A program made the translations under genes and the position numbers. From positions 8,169,001 to 8,233,000 of the forward strand of contig NC_063155.1 in assembly GCF_020921035.1 (NCBI RefSeq): a stretch of 64,000 nt of DNA, written 5' to 3'. Under the pieces are notes generated by a model, which was not told where the DNA came from, ran no database searches, and saw only the letters and a program-made list of their open reading frames with translations. The stretch is from Rhodamnia argentea (lineage: Eukaryota; Streptophyta; Magnoliopsida; Myrtales; Myrtaceae). Shown here one piece after another: positions 1 through 10,828 of the stretch (within the stretch, counting starts at the first letter, position 1; every line of letters begins with the position of its first letter).

Positions 1-429
1 ATGGTCGACGAGGGAAGAAGGCACTTTGAGTCCATGAGAAGAGACTACCACATCGAACCAACTATAAGGCACTATGGTTGCATGGTTGATATGTTGGGAA
101 GAGCAGGGTTCTTGGAGGAGGCGTATCAATTAATAAGGAGCATGCCCATAAGATGCAATGCCATAGTGTGGAGATCGCTGTTGGGTGCTTGCCGGATCCA
201 CGGCAATATTGAACTTGGGGAGACGGTGAGGAAGAAACTGCTGCAGTTAGAACCGGATCACAGCAGCGACTATGTTCAGCTTTCGAGCATGTACGCGAGT
301 GTTGGTCAGTGGAATTCAGTATTGAACGCGAGAAGATCGATGAATGACAGGGGAGCCGAGAAACCTAAGCCAGGTTACAGTTTTGTGGGGGTTGACGATC
401 TTAGCGATGGAGTCATTTGCAGCATATAG
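1..429 (+). CDS. PPR protein, 3' end only (PLS-class E-type tail)
   Basis: This is the C-terminal part of a pentatricopeptide repeat protein, a family of organelle RNA-binding proteins used in editing and processing. The window opens inside the gene, so the methionine at base 1 is probably internal. A PPR motif (HYGCMVDMLGRAGFLEEA) is followed by the link to the E domain (WRSLLGACRIHGNIELGE) and the E motif (LEPDHSSDYVQLSSMYA). The reading ends at a TAG at 427-429, just after KPKPGYSFVGVDD, where an E+ or DYW extension would often follow. In the next frame downstream the bases read SFAAYRKGN, which resembles an E+ continuation, so a small frameshift near the end is possible. No introns are visible, as usual for this family. 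Family is sure; exact subgroup is not. Confidence 0.85.
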   Translation: MVDEGRRHFESMRRDYHIEPTIRHYGCMVDMLGRAGFLEEAYQLIRSMPIRCNAIVWRSLLGACRIHGNIELGETVRKKLLQLEPDHSSDYVQLSSMYASVGQWNSVLNARRSMNDRGAEKPKPGYSFVGVDDLSDGVICSI

Positions 430-615
430 AAAGGGAAACATTCAGATGGCTATTTAACCTTGCCAACTTCCCTCGTATTCGACAAGAAGATTGTTGGGTA
501 AAGCTTAAAGAAGCAAACGCGTATAGAAAGTAACCAACTTTAGGTTCTTGAGTTCAGATGGCTTTTGACACTTTCTGAAGCATTCCCATTTGATGTGCTG
601 ATAAAAAAGCGAAAG

Positions 616-1253
616 AGAACTACGAAAAAGTCTTAAACCTATTGTAATTATGTTAATTCAATTTTATACTTTTTTTTGCTAATTGAATCCTAAACCTGTT
701 GTAATTATACCAATTTAATCCATTTTGTGAGCTGACGCTGCTATGGATAATTTTTAATAATATTTTTTTCTTATTTTTTTTCTCTTTTTTTTTTTTTCTT
801 CCTGCTATGGTCGGTAAGGGTTCCCAACCGACCTTGCTAGACCTTGCCAAGGCTACGTGGGGGCGGCTTCACCTGCGGCCGGCGAGGCTATGGTCGCCTT
901 TGCCTGTGGCCGGCGAGGCCGACCTTGCCCACGACCGCACTTCTCGCCGGTTAGTTAGGCGCGGCCACCTCGCCAAGGCCTAGCCGACCACGAGCGAAGG
1001 CGGCCATAGCCTCGCCCAACGGCTCTGGCCGAGGGCGTGAAACCCTCGCCGGCCATAGTAGCAATAGGAAGGTAAAACAAACAAAGAAAAAAAATAACAA
1101 ATAAAACATATTAAAAGCTGTCTACAGCCAACATAGTGTACTAAATTGGCATAATTGCAAAATATTTAAAACACAACCGATAAAAAAAATTAAAAAATTG
1201 ACACAATTGCAATAAATTTAAGACTTTTTAAATAATTTTTCCAAAAAGCACAT
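616..1253. mobile_element. Non-autonomous TIR element (MULE-like or fold-back), about 640 bp
   Basis: The left arm (about 616-770) and right arm (about 1105-1253) are inverted, diverged copies of one another, each carrying AT-rich phrases such as AAGTCTTAAA and CAATTTAAT. The core (about 800-1060) is GC-rich and full of CCGGCGAGG-like words, and has no convincing gene. Related arms recur near 8.3, 16.5 and 18.1 kb. The long inverted arms fit Mutator-like non-autonomous elements, but no clean target duplication was found. Confidence 0.6.
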
Positions 1254-1475
1254 AGAGAAGTAAAGGCATTTATCAGAGGAGCTTGGAAAATGGTACACAC
1301 GGTAGCATCAACTCATAATTAAAGTGAGAGTTGTGAAATAAGGTGAAGAGTCTTTGATAACACGTAATTTACAACAGATTCCATCACTAATTTGACACTC
1401 TCGGACAAGTCCAGGAGTCTGACTTGCTTACAGTGTTGCGCACAAGTAAACAACAATTGAACAGGGCCATCACAA

Positions 1476-4400
1476 TTAGGACATCTTCTTCTGCTTCTTT
1501 TCCTTCCAATCCGCGATTTCGGCGTCAATCCTCTTTTGCACGGTAGCATGAAACCCTGGGTATGGCTCATATCCAAAGACAGATTGAAGAACCTGCAAAC
1601 CGCAATTGGATAATATATACTCAAGCCATTCCGAAAAGGAAACAAAGGGGCTCGAAACTGAGCAAGATCCAACGACTTGCCTCAAACAAAACAAAGAAAG
1701 GAGCCATTAGAAAGGCCTGTACAAGGTTGTCCAAGAGAGCTGGCGCTCGTTTCTGAAACAAAGTCATCCAATTGAAATGAAGCCTTTTTCTTTGGCCGAA
1801 GGTGACACATAATTGGTTATAATTAGTCAACAAAGCAGAACAAGTTTGCAAATTTGCAGGATATTCTGACCTCAAATATGCCATGTCCGAGAAATTGCCC
1901 TGTCCAGCAGAATAATTGAGCTGCAAGAACGACCTGAAGAGAGATAAACCTTGTCAATGAACATGAAAAGGAACGAGGAAGAGATGCAGTCAGAGTCACA
2001 TTTTGACGTAACATTGCTTCTAAATGACAATTTTCCCCCTTCATAGCCAACTAATTAACCACCATACTTTAGGCAAATTTGCTGCTGCGTATAAAGGTAT
2101 AAGAGGCAGGTTTCCAAGCTCAACCTTCCAAATTTACTCTCAATTATATCTCCCGATGGATAAAGAGAAGACTAAGCATGAGTCATTGTCACGCTGGTTG
2201 ATGCCGTTTACTGAAACGTGCAATATGACAAGAGCAAGGCAAAGTTTAATAAAACAGAGTAGAGGCTTCTAAGTTATAGAGGCATACTTCGTGGAGTACA
2301 ATCTTACAATGGCTTTGATGAGAAAAATAAGGGGATAAAGTCGTATCTATTTCTCCACTAACTAATGTCTTGTCAGATGTAAGTGAGAAGTTGGGCCATT
2401 TATTCTGTTTTGACCGTGTCTAACAAGCAGTTTTATGGAGCATGATTAGAGCAACTTCTTAGATTCAGAGCTATTTCGATCTTGTTTTGATTTAGAAGAA
2501 CTCTTTTAGGAGAGTATCTCCAGAATTTTGCTGCTTCTAGTGATGAGTCTGCATAGCACATGGAGGCCCAGCATCCTAGATCCCGGAGATCAATGGATCT
2601 TTAAGAACTTCATCTTTTCCCTTTTCAAAGCTTTCTGTTGCTTTGAGTTAATTGGTAATTTGGTACATCTGCACAAGTTTGCACACATAATCCAAATTCA
2701 AGCTCCTATTTTTAAGTATATCTTTCTCTTTTTCGGTTACTTTTTCTTAATATATCCAAATGGCTTCTGCTTAGTAATCCCTTCCACATCAATCTCTCTT
2801 ATTGGGCCCCAGAAATCCTGTTGTCTCCTCAAAACAATGTCAAATAAGTAGCTTACCAGCCCAACCACCAAAATCATGCTATAATACGTATTCTAGTTAC
2901 TTAAATTTATGTAGGTGCGGTAGAACCAAAACACCAGACTCCTAAAGAGTGGCTTCAATGAAGACAACATCTCATATTAAGGAATGAAGCCACCCGACAG
3001 AATAACTAGGATCCACCGAGTGCCAGATGCTGCAAAAGCTCTATTCCCTTTTATATCGGGGAAAAGAAGATGAGTAGTTCGAACAAATTTCGATAAGGAC
3101 ATTCAGGAAACATGGTCACCGTGCACCATAATTCTTGTTGTGCATCTTCTCAAACTAACACAATCGACACTAGTGTTGGTCACAGAACCCTACTTGCCGA
3201 GGCTCACGAAACAGTACTTGGTGTGGCTATCCACGCAAATGAGTTCGTGCAGGTTGGGCTCAAAAAAAAAAAAAAGAAAGAAACACTGGCATTTGAGATA
3301 CCTATCTACAACTCTATGCTAACTGAGCAAGTGAGGAAATATCAAAGTAACAACACCAATTTGGCTTTTGAGATACCTATCCACCAGTCATTGTGACAGG
3401 AGCAAGTCGTAGTACACCCTCAGATTGAGATTATATAGCATCTTCAACCCATTCCATGGTTCATCCAGATAGTGACTTCAGAGTTCTAATTTGTTCTTTA
3501 GAGTCAGAATTGTTTTCATTTTTAAGGAATATCAATTACAAATAACAATAACTCAATCGAAATACAATTATCTCCAAGTCCTTTTTTGTTCTTTTACCGT
3601 TTAGAAGTCAAATATCAACAAAGAGTGACGATCTAACAATTTCTTTCCCTCATGATTCTCTCAAACTCTGCCCATTATACAAATTTTCGAATCTCAAGGC
3701 TCCCAAGGGACAGAAAACGCCATTTGTTCAATACTTCTTCTCTTCCATGACAAGGAACTCCACTTTATGTGGGACACCTCACTAAACAGTAAGGCGTGAG
3801 CCGGAAAATAGGTGGGTGTTTGTACTTTAGCGGTGTTGAAAGCCGAATTTACGTCATTCTTCTAATCCACACACTGAGACAGTTCTTTGATCACTCCATG
3901 TACTAAAAAATCAGACAGACAGAAGATGTTCTCCTAAAAGAAATTCGATTTTCATTCTCTGGAACGGCCTATGTTGAATTGATGGGCTGGCTTTGAAGTC
4001 TGATTAGTCAGGACTACAGACCACTAGGACCACCAGTCCTCCTCGCCAATCCCAGAATCATCATACATCAACTTATCCAGAATACCATCATCGAACAAAC
4101 AATCTAAGCTGACACAAGACAACCTAATTCTAACCGAAGGATCAAGCCAAATCTAATGCCAGTCCCTCCCGCTAAACAGTTATAGATGATGTCGGATAGA
4201 TGCAAGTACGAATTGTCAGACATCAAACATATATCACGAAAAACAAAAGCGAGAGAAGAAATGCGACACCTTCCAAGCCAGGGAGAAACCAAGATGCCTA
4301 GCGAGCAAACTGGACCCAACCCAACAGGCCATACACAGCAGAGCAGCCAAAGATCCCGCCTTTATGTCCATGCACACATAGAACCCGGCGTACAGGAGAG

Positions 4401-4626
4401 CGAAAAAGAAGCCCAAGTTCAAGAACAGGCCATGGCTCGCCAAGAAACACTGGGGCTGAACGTTGAAGAGCTGACAGATCGAGGGAGTGAAGTAGAGGAG
4501 AACGAGGGAAGTGAAGAAGATCGGCCAGACGAACACGGTGTGGATCAGAATGTTGACTGGGTTGCTGTGATACGCCCCATAGAAGGCGAAATGCTTCTCA
4601 AGATCGAACAGCCCTTTCCTCCCCAT
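1476..4626 (-). CDS. Mpo1-like (DUF962/YGL010w) membrane protein, four exons
   Basis: Exons on the minus strand are 4270-4626, 1871-1933, 1681-1752 and 1476-1592, giving 202 aa. The family includes yeast Mpo1, an ER dioxygenase in alpha-oxidation of 2-hydroxy fatty acids from phytosphingosine; the plant role is inferred. Conserved segments are HFAFYGAYHSNPVNILIH (residues about 12-29), four or so hydrophobic helices, FCWTGQFLGHGIFE, KRAPALLDNLVQAFLMAP and GYEPYPGF. The histidines in the first and third segments are the likely metal ligands. Length agrees with plant homologues. Intron 1 is 2.3 kb, intron 2 is 118 bp. Intron 3 (1593-1680) starts with GC in the context AG|GCAAGT and ends TTTGCAG, a GC-AG intron; all junctions keep frame in phase 0. 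The start at 4626 gives MGRKGLFDLEKHF, the family's usual N-terminus. Confidence 0.93.
1934..4269 (-). other. Intron 1 of the Mpo1-like gene; no gene seen inside
   Basis: This 2.3-kb stretch lies between a GTGTCG donor and a TTTATCTCTCTTCAG acceptor on the minus strand. It is AT-rich, with short open frames that show no recognisable domains and a poly-A tract near 3263. I see no transposon ends or RNA gene in it. Confidence 0.8.
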
Positions 4627-5469
4627 GGAAGTTTTTCTCGAGAAAGGAGTGGTTTTTCTCGGATGGTCAGCGATGAAGATGAGAAATTTTCTAGGCGGAG
4701 GTATCTAAAGTAGAGCGAGGAGGCGATGGATTTCTTGAAAACCAAGAGCGCAAGAAACCCACCGGATTGTAATTCGGAGGCTTGCGAATCTTCGGCCGGC
4801 ATGTGAAGTTATCGACTATAAAAAAAAATTATCGGCTTTCTAAAGGCTTCGCTAAAGTGCGCCGCTATGTGCCAGCCAGTTATCCTGCCCACAGTTTGAT
4901 TTTGCATGACAAGGGGTTGAATTTGTGTTCTTGATAGGTCGTCGTCGGTTGTCGATCTTCAAATGCAACACTTGAACAAAAGGGAAAATCTTGACAAAAC
5001 AAAGGGCCAAAAAAAAAAAAAAACCCTTCGAACATGAAAAAAAAAAATCTCCATATAGTCAAAAATTTAAAAAAAGAAAAGAAAAGAAAAGAAAAGAATT
5101 GTTGCTAGTTAGTTGATCTTTTAAATGAAAATAAGAAAACATATGTTGGCTAAAAATTGATTTGAATATGAAATAGGTTCATTAAATTGTAAATTTAAAG
5201 GCTAAGGTTATTCCCTATGCAAATCTTTAACACGTAATGCTGGTTCAAAAAATTATGTGCCCTTGCTGTAAATTTTCCATTGAAGATAGTCTCATGTTCA
5301 ATTTTAGATTCATCTCGTTCAAATATTTGCATCTTACAATAAATTTTCGAATTAATACCACAAAAACTCCAAACCAACACATTCGTGGTACATTTACCCT
5401 CTACTACTATCCGTTAAATTTTACCATCGAATTGCATAGAGCCAATAAAAAAATATCGGAAAAGGAGGA
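4627..5469. other. Spacer and probable promoter of the Mpo1-like gene
   Basis: This holds the upstream side of the Mpo1-like gene followed by AT-rich spacer. There are A-tracts near 4820, 5010 and 5036 and a short AAAAG microsatellite at about 5073-5097. No gene is visible. Confidence 0.6.
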
Positions 5470-5543
5470 TGGCCCATGCAGGTCTCGAACCTGCGACCTT
5501 CGCGTTATTAGCACGACGCTCTAACCAACTGAGCTAATAGGCC
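5470..5543 (-). tRNA. tRNA-Ile (anticodon AAU)
   Basis: The minus strand folds as a complete cloverleaf of 74 nt including the discriminator A at 5470. The acceptor stem is GGCCTAT with ATGGGCC (one G-U pair), the D arm is GCTCAGTTGGTTAGAGC, and the anticodon loop contains AAT in TGCTAATAACG. The T arm is GCAGG-TTCGAGA-CCTGC. There is no intron. It matches the usual plant nuclear tRNA-Ile(AAU) almost exactly. Confidence 0.95.
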
Positions 5544-5850
5544 TCTTTGATGCGACTGTTCGGATTTCAATGTTAATTAACGTGAAAAAAAAACACAATA
5601 GTTGTTGACATTAACTTCCACCAAAAGCTATGTCGCGCAGTCAATTGTTACCAAATCTCAACGCTGCTAGAAGAAGTAGAACGAGAACATTCATAATGTT
5701 TGACTACTCAATACGAGACTAAATGCTTGCAAAACCCGAAAAAAGAACGAACCAACGTAGCACTATAAGGTACTATTTGTTTAGTAAAATAGAATGATTA
5801 AAAAAAATCATTTTATTCATAATAACCAATGACAAATCAAACCTTCGAAG
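5544..5850. other. Spacer between tRNA-Ile and the snoRNA transcript
   Basis: About 300 bp of AT-rich sequence. It holds the 5' flank of the tRNA (minus strand) and the presumed 3' end region of the neighbouring minus-strand transcript. Nothing else is seen. Confidence 0.5.
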
Positions 5851-6603
5851 AAAAAGAAAGTTAATGAATTGTCATACGATGTACATTTACCAATCACCAA
5901 AGTCGGGATCATTTCCATACACATCCCAGCGGAAACATTACAAATCCAGAAAGGAACTTCTCTCGGACCGAACCAGGTTCAATACAAATCGCATTCTTGT
6001 TCTTGCGCCACGGCCGACTTCTTCTTGCACCGTGGACAGGAAGATCGAGGACTACATTCCCAACCCGTCGAGGATGATGATTCAACATGCGAGGCGAAGG
6101 CGCTATGTGTATCTGCATCGAGAAGCATTGTGTCCCAAACATCCGGTTCACAGCATCAAAGATGACAGATCAAACAGGAAGAAATCTGAAGCCTTCATTC
6201 TTATACCACTGGAACAGCTCATTTCATGAGGTGGCCCTTTCGGAGCCCAGCCGGTGTGGCGACTAGGCTTCGACGAACACAGCCCCCTTTCAAATCTCCG
6301 TTCTTCAGGAAGCAATCATCAGGCTCAAGAAACAAGGCGCGAAATCTGGAATAAAAAAACGAGGAATGTTCGCCAACGCGATAATCGTGCTAACTGCAAC
6401 AGCTCGATTTCTCAACAATGGCATACCCATTTCCCATCACCGTCCGACTCTTTCAATGCTTAGTTCAAACCAACTCCGAGAGGCAAATATTCAAATGGAA
6501 AACAAGGATAAACTACAGTAGAGACGCCCATAAAAGAAAATTCGTGCACTCTGAAGAATGCATTTCTCAAGAGACTGTTGTGAGAATCCAAAACGAAACA
6601 TGA

Positions 6604-6686
6604 ATTGCCTCAGAGGTAGTGACAATTTTTGCATATCATCATGCAGTAATCTGATAATGCGTGCATCAAAATACATCATCGGCAAT
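6604..6686 (-). ncRNA. Box C/D snoRNA predicted to guide 18S rRNA 2'-O-methylation
   Basis: On the minus strand a terminal stem ATTGCC/GGCAAT encloses a near-consensus box C (ATGATGT), a perfect C' box (ATGATGA, 6636-6642), a D'-like CAGA and box D CTGA (6610-6613). The stretch just before box D, TTGTCACTACCT, is fully complementary to the conserved 18S rRNA segment AGGTAGTGACAA. By the box D plus 5 rule the target is the second A of AGGTA. From memory this corresponds to human 18S Am512, guided by SNORD70; the plant name is not assigned. No target was found for the D' guide. Length of 83 nt is typical. The arrangement of stem, boxes and rRNA match makes chance unlikely. Confidence 0.82.
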
Positions 6687-7411
6687 CGCCGTGGCGATTA
6701 ATAGACAAAAAAAAATGAATGAAGAACAGGGCATCAAAGAGACACCCAAAGACAAATCATCATACTGCTGATGTGTTCTTTTTTTTCTCATCACTTGCAC
6801 GACAAGTAACAAGAAAAGGAGATGGAGACAATTGGGAAGCTCAAAAACAAATAAAATATATTCCATGAAGATAAGTAGAGGAAGCCATGTAAGTCCCTAG
6901 ATCAAGTGCAGTATTGTTCTTAACAGATAGCCATGAAAGCATTCAAGAGATGACAGAGGCCTCAGAGTAAGAACAAAGATTCTAATCACGGAAACATTCA
7001 CTGTAATTCTAGAGCATATACATGGAGGATAGCTCATGTAAGGCCCCCTTAAAAACTACTTCGACCCCACATCTACCAGCGTTGTCATTGCACAAGCATG
7101 TTGCAGTCAAACAGTAATGCACACTACTAAGCGAAAGTCTATACTACAACAATCCCGGCAGAACAGTTTCAGAGTTGAACACGAGCAACGTAATAAAACA
7201 ACATGATACTCTAACAGAAAGCACTGGAATTGATCTATGAGAACTACATCTTCACAATAGTCATGTTACAAAGTTCACACACTGTCATGGGAATTTACAG
7301 AAACAGCTCAGGGGACAATAACAGAGCATGAAACAGGGGAAAAGCCATGAGAGAGCACAGGGATATGATTCCAGCAAGAAACGCTGAGAAATGCATCAGA
7401 GAGATTCCCAA

Positions 7412-7510
7412 CTAGACGTAGTCACCATCCTCCATAGGAGTGCTGATGTCCCTGTCTGTTTTGTCGTCATTTGCACAAATCATCGCGCTTCTTGCATCAC
7501 AACATAGCAT
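7412..7510 (-). CDS. Small ORF of 32 codons, unrecognised
   Basis: The frame starts at ATG 7510 and ends with TAG at 7412-7414. It begins MLCCDARSAMICANDDK and ends with the acidic tail STPMEDGDYV. It lies inside the presumed snoRNA host transcript. The tail looks protein-like, but I know no family for it and there is no second copy to compare. It may be an exon end or chance. Confidence 0.2.
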   Translation of the reverse strand: MLCCDARSAMICANDDKTDRDISTPMEDGDYV

Positions 7511-7913
7511 TGAAAAAACGAGAATCCGAAACTTATAAACGAAAAAAAGATCGAGAAATAGATCGAGAAATAGAGTTAACTGGGAATGCCTCAGATTCGT
7601 TTTCTTTTCAAAGAGAAGGAATCTCTCAAAGTATATTTAGAACCATCACCGGCAGAGACCCACCTAAAAGTTTTTGACACTCATCGTTCGGATAAGAAGG
7701 GCGAAAATCAAATACCCACTGACACCAAAAATCCGAACTTTCGAAAATCAAATGCCAATGAGACTTAAAAGTCCGAACTTTCTTCTCAGGATGACAAATT
7801 GATCAGACAAAAAGGCGACGAGCGAACTGCTGATTCGCACGACGTGCGCAATCTCAACCAAAGATGAAGCGACAACGAAAAACCGAGTCGGCGTTGGCCG
7901 AGACGGGGAATGA

Positions 7914-7941
7914 AGAGAGAGAGAGAGAGAGAGAGAGAGAG
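7914..7941. repeat. (GA)n microsatellite, CT-rich leader of the minus-strand transcript
   Basis: Fourteen or so GA units. Read on the minus strand it is a pyrimidine-rich leader just downstream of the TATA element at 7986-7993. Confidence 0.9.
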
Positions 7942-7985
7942 CATCCACGGCTCAGATGAACAAAGCAGAGTGGCAGAGGCGTTGA

Positions 7986-8096
7986 ATATATATCGGCGAA
8001 GGGGCAAAAAGTTAGGGTTTCGAGTTCATTCTGGTGAAGTCCAGCATCGCCAGACTAAGGCCGACCGGACCTCCACCACCACAATCTGCCGGCCCA
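7986..8096 (-). promoter_or_regulatory. Promoter with TATA, telo-box and site II element
   Basis: Reading the minus strand, a site II motif (TGGGCC, about 8090-8096) is followed by a telo-box AAACCCTAA (8012-8020) and a TATA-like ATATATAT (7986-7993), then the CT-rich leader. In plants the telo-box plus site II pair is typical of ribosomal protein, translation and snoRNA genes. This fits the snoRNA found downstream. Confidence 0.7.
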
Positions 8097-8282
8097 CAAA
8101 CGGCAGAGCAGTTTTGTCGAGGGCTGACCATTGGCCGGGCCGATCCCGGCGGGCTTTTGCAATTTTTCGGCCCGGCTCGAAGTTTTCGGGCTTAGGGAAA
8201 TCATGCCCATTGAATAGGGTGGCCGTAGCCGTGGGTTTAGGTTTTCCATTTTCAGACTTTAACTATTATAAAATAAAATCTT

Positions 8283-9361
8283 AAGGGATATGTTGACTAA
8301 AAATCCTAAACTTGTCATGAAAATACAATCGAATCCTAAAACCTGTCAAATTGGTGAAATTGAGTCTTTCGGTTAATTTCGTTCAATTTGGCTAACGTAA
8401 AATGTTAACGTAAATTTATTTAATATTTTATCTTTTCTACATGACGATGATGTGATTAAAACGACATCATTTTCGAGGGTCGACGACCTTCATCAATTGC
8501 AGTCGAGGGCCGTTGACCCTCGCCCAGCTCATAACCCTCTCCTCGAATGACCCACCACTCAATTCTCACAGCATCTCAAGATCACCCAAGATCCATTACT
8601 CGGCACTTGACCGCTTGATCAACGGGTTCTTAGGATATGACAGGTAATTGGCGAATTTGGATAGATGGGTCGGCCCGAATTGGTGGAGACCCTCGAATCG
8701 GCGTAGGACGAGGACCAATAACTCTCGAGGAGGCCATAATTGAGAGATCCGAGGAGCTCTGCGATGTAGACTTTGATGCGGTCTTTGAAGCACGATGGAG
8801 AGGGTGGTCGGGGAATTTGAGAAGAAGAGGAAGATGAGGCGAAGGAGGAATGAAGACAAGGCATGGAGTGAAGGAAGAAGAGAGAGAAGATGAGGATGGT
8901 GACAAGAGTGAGGGAGAGGAAGAGCGAAGGGATTGAACAAAGAGCTTTGAGGGTTGAATTATGGAGGTTTGTGCCGGTGTTCTAGAGCGACATCAGCTGG
9001 GCAAGGGTGAGCAGGCCCTTGCCGACCACTTCCCCCCATCGCTAGTCCTTTCCTCGCCGTTGTTCTACTTTTTTTTTGGGTTTAGTTTGTTTTTTAATGT
9101 AATTTTTATTTAAAATTGCATTTAAAATCATATTTAGATCAAAACGACGTTGTTTTAGTCATTTCATTACCATATAGGAGAGATAAAATATTAAACAAAG
9201 TCATGTCAACATATTATGTTGGCCAAATTGAACGGAGTAACGGATGGACTTGATTTCACAAGCTTAACAAGTTTTAGGGTTTGATAACACTTTTTATAAG
9301 TTTTATGATTCAATTACACTTTCGTGACAAGTTTTAGGACTTCTGATGAACATATCCCTAA
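8283..9361. mobile_element. Non-autonomous TIR element with arms of about 170 bp (MULE-like)
   Basis: The sequence from GGGATATGTT (about 8285) reappears inverted ending AACATATCCC (about 9358). The arms of roughly 170 bp share phrases such as AATCCTAAAACCTGTC and CGTTCAATTTGG. The core holds open frames (for example 8637-8837) with no recognisable domain. Flanking 9-mers AAATCTTAA and TAATCATTA are only partly alike, so the target duplication is weak. Long arms and about 9-bp flanks favour a Mutator-like origin. Confidence 0.75.
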
Positions 9362-10828
9362 TCATTAATATAGTTCGGGCCGTACTAAAATTTTGGTTTA
9401 TGCTGGGTGGACTGGACCGGCCTGGCCCTATCAGAGCCCGAAAAGATTTGGGCTGGTCCTGGTTTCAAGCCACCTGACATTTTGCTCCGCCTTGCCAGTT
9501 TAACAAAACAGGAATAGAGGCCCAAGATCTCTTCGCCATTGGCCCACTTGATACTTCATGTCCGTTCACAAATAATTTTTTTTTCTTCTGTTGTCATGTT
9601 TGTTTTCTGCTTGGCATGAGATCATTGTCCTTGATCAGTTAATACGCGATGAATGGACAGCGCCGGGCCAGGGGCCGGGGGCCGAGGCGAGCGGATTGAC
9701 GCTCGCCGGTCCCTCATCAGATAAAATTTGGCTCTCGGTCAGGCCCGCGAATCCTAGCTCAAGCTACCGTGGATAATTGCGTACCATGAAGAACATCTAG
9801 CTTAAGGAGTGCTCGCATCTACTCAGTTTAGTCCATGAACAATCACATCATATAGACCTATTTTTGTCCTACTATTAAGGGTGAGCTTTGCTGCGTTCAA
9901 CCATGGCAATCACATTCCGACCCAAAAAAAAGAAAAAAAAAGAAAACCATGGCGATCACATAACCACCACTTTCGTTGTCCATATGTAGGCCCGTCAAAT
10001 GGGTCGGGTCGGTTTGAATGTGGTCCAACACAAATTGATCCATTAAACCCGTATCGACCCATCTTTATGTAATACTAACCAACTACAATCCTACCAACAT
10101 TACTAAAACACATTCATATCTATATCAAAACATTTAATCTACTTTAAACTCTTTTATAAGAATATGTTACTCAGTTAGATTTTTTTTTTATCAAATCAAA
10201 AAGTAAGTCAACTAAATAAAATTCGTTAGTAGATAAAAAAAAAAGAAAAAAAAACATAGAAAACCTAAAGATTGAAATTTGCAAGAAGAATTAAGGAAAA
10301 AAATAATCCGTCTTACGTGACATCAGTCTTGATGCGAACCATTTTTCAAAAGAAATGCGAATTTGTTATAATTATTATTTGTTTCTTCTCTTTTCTTTCT
10401 CCCTCTCAGCTTTTGATGTTTTTCTCCTTAATCCGGCGCAAGGGCTAGGCGACTCTCGCCGGTCAAGGGGCGAGGATATTGACGGGGCAGCTGAAATCAA
10501 ATATCATTGTCTTTATGGGTTTGTCCAAATAGGGTGAGATCAAGATGCGACGGAGGGTGGTGTTGACACCGTCATACATATGCCGTCACTTCACATGAAC
10601 GATCGCCAAATCCGTCAATGAAGCCAAGGCCGAGAAAAACGACAGATCGTGTGCTGTGCGGTGCGGTAAGGCATTGCTAAACCTGAACTGAACCGGGCGG
10701 TCGTCCCTCCACGTCCTGTCGTCTCATTGTCTGAAAGTCGGGCATTTCACGGACGGTCGTCCTTCTTTTGCTCTAGCAACTTATTTTTATGTAATAAATA
10801 GAATAATTATTGACCTGTTATCACCAAT
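9362..10828. other. Intergenic, AT-rich with a short GC-rich patch
   Basis: No gene is seen. A GC-rich patch near 9655-9725 has the CCGGG/GCCGAGG flavour of the cores of the local inverted-repeat elements, and 9990-10070 carries a GGGTCGGGTCGG-type repeat phrase. The last bases are the 5' flank of tRNA-Ala. Confidence 0.55.

Larger units (their letters stand above)
5850..7960 (-). other. Presumed minus-strand snoRNA host or long non-coding transcript
   Basis: A promoter at about 7986-8096 points leftward into a CT-rich leader (the GA run at 7914-7941 read on the other strand). No long open frame or known protein domain follows. The only coding hints are two tiny frames: 32 codons at 7412-7510 ending EDGDYV, and about 49 codons near 5965-6115 containing CPRCKKKSA; I recognise neither. 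A box C/D snoRNA sits at 6604-6686. The simplest reading is a Pol II transcript whose product is the snoRNA, or a short-protein gene with the snoRNA in an intron. The ends given are estimates. Confidence 0.45.

Noticed and set aside
6240-6335. A C/D-like segment with GAGCC/GGGCTC ends
   Set aside because: The D box would be CTGG, and the guide has no recognised target.
6719-6812. Another snoRNA candidate with perfect GTGATGA and ATGATGA boxes on the minus strand
   Set aside because: No CTGA box at the expected place, only TTGA, the stem is about three pairs, and no rRNA target is apparent. Worth a formal Snoscan run but not supported here.
7412-7511. A second box C/D snoRNA (C-like GTGATGC, CTGA and an AATGC/GCATT stem)
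   Set aside because: The stem is too far from the C box, C is imperfect, and the segment before CTGA has no rRNA match that I know.
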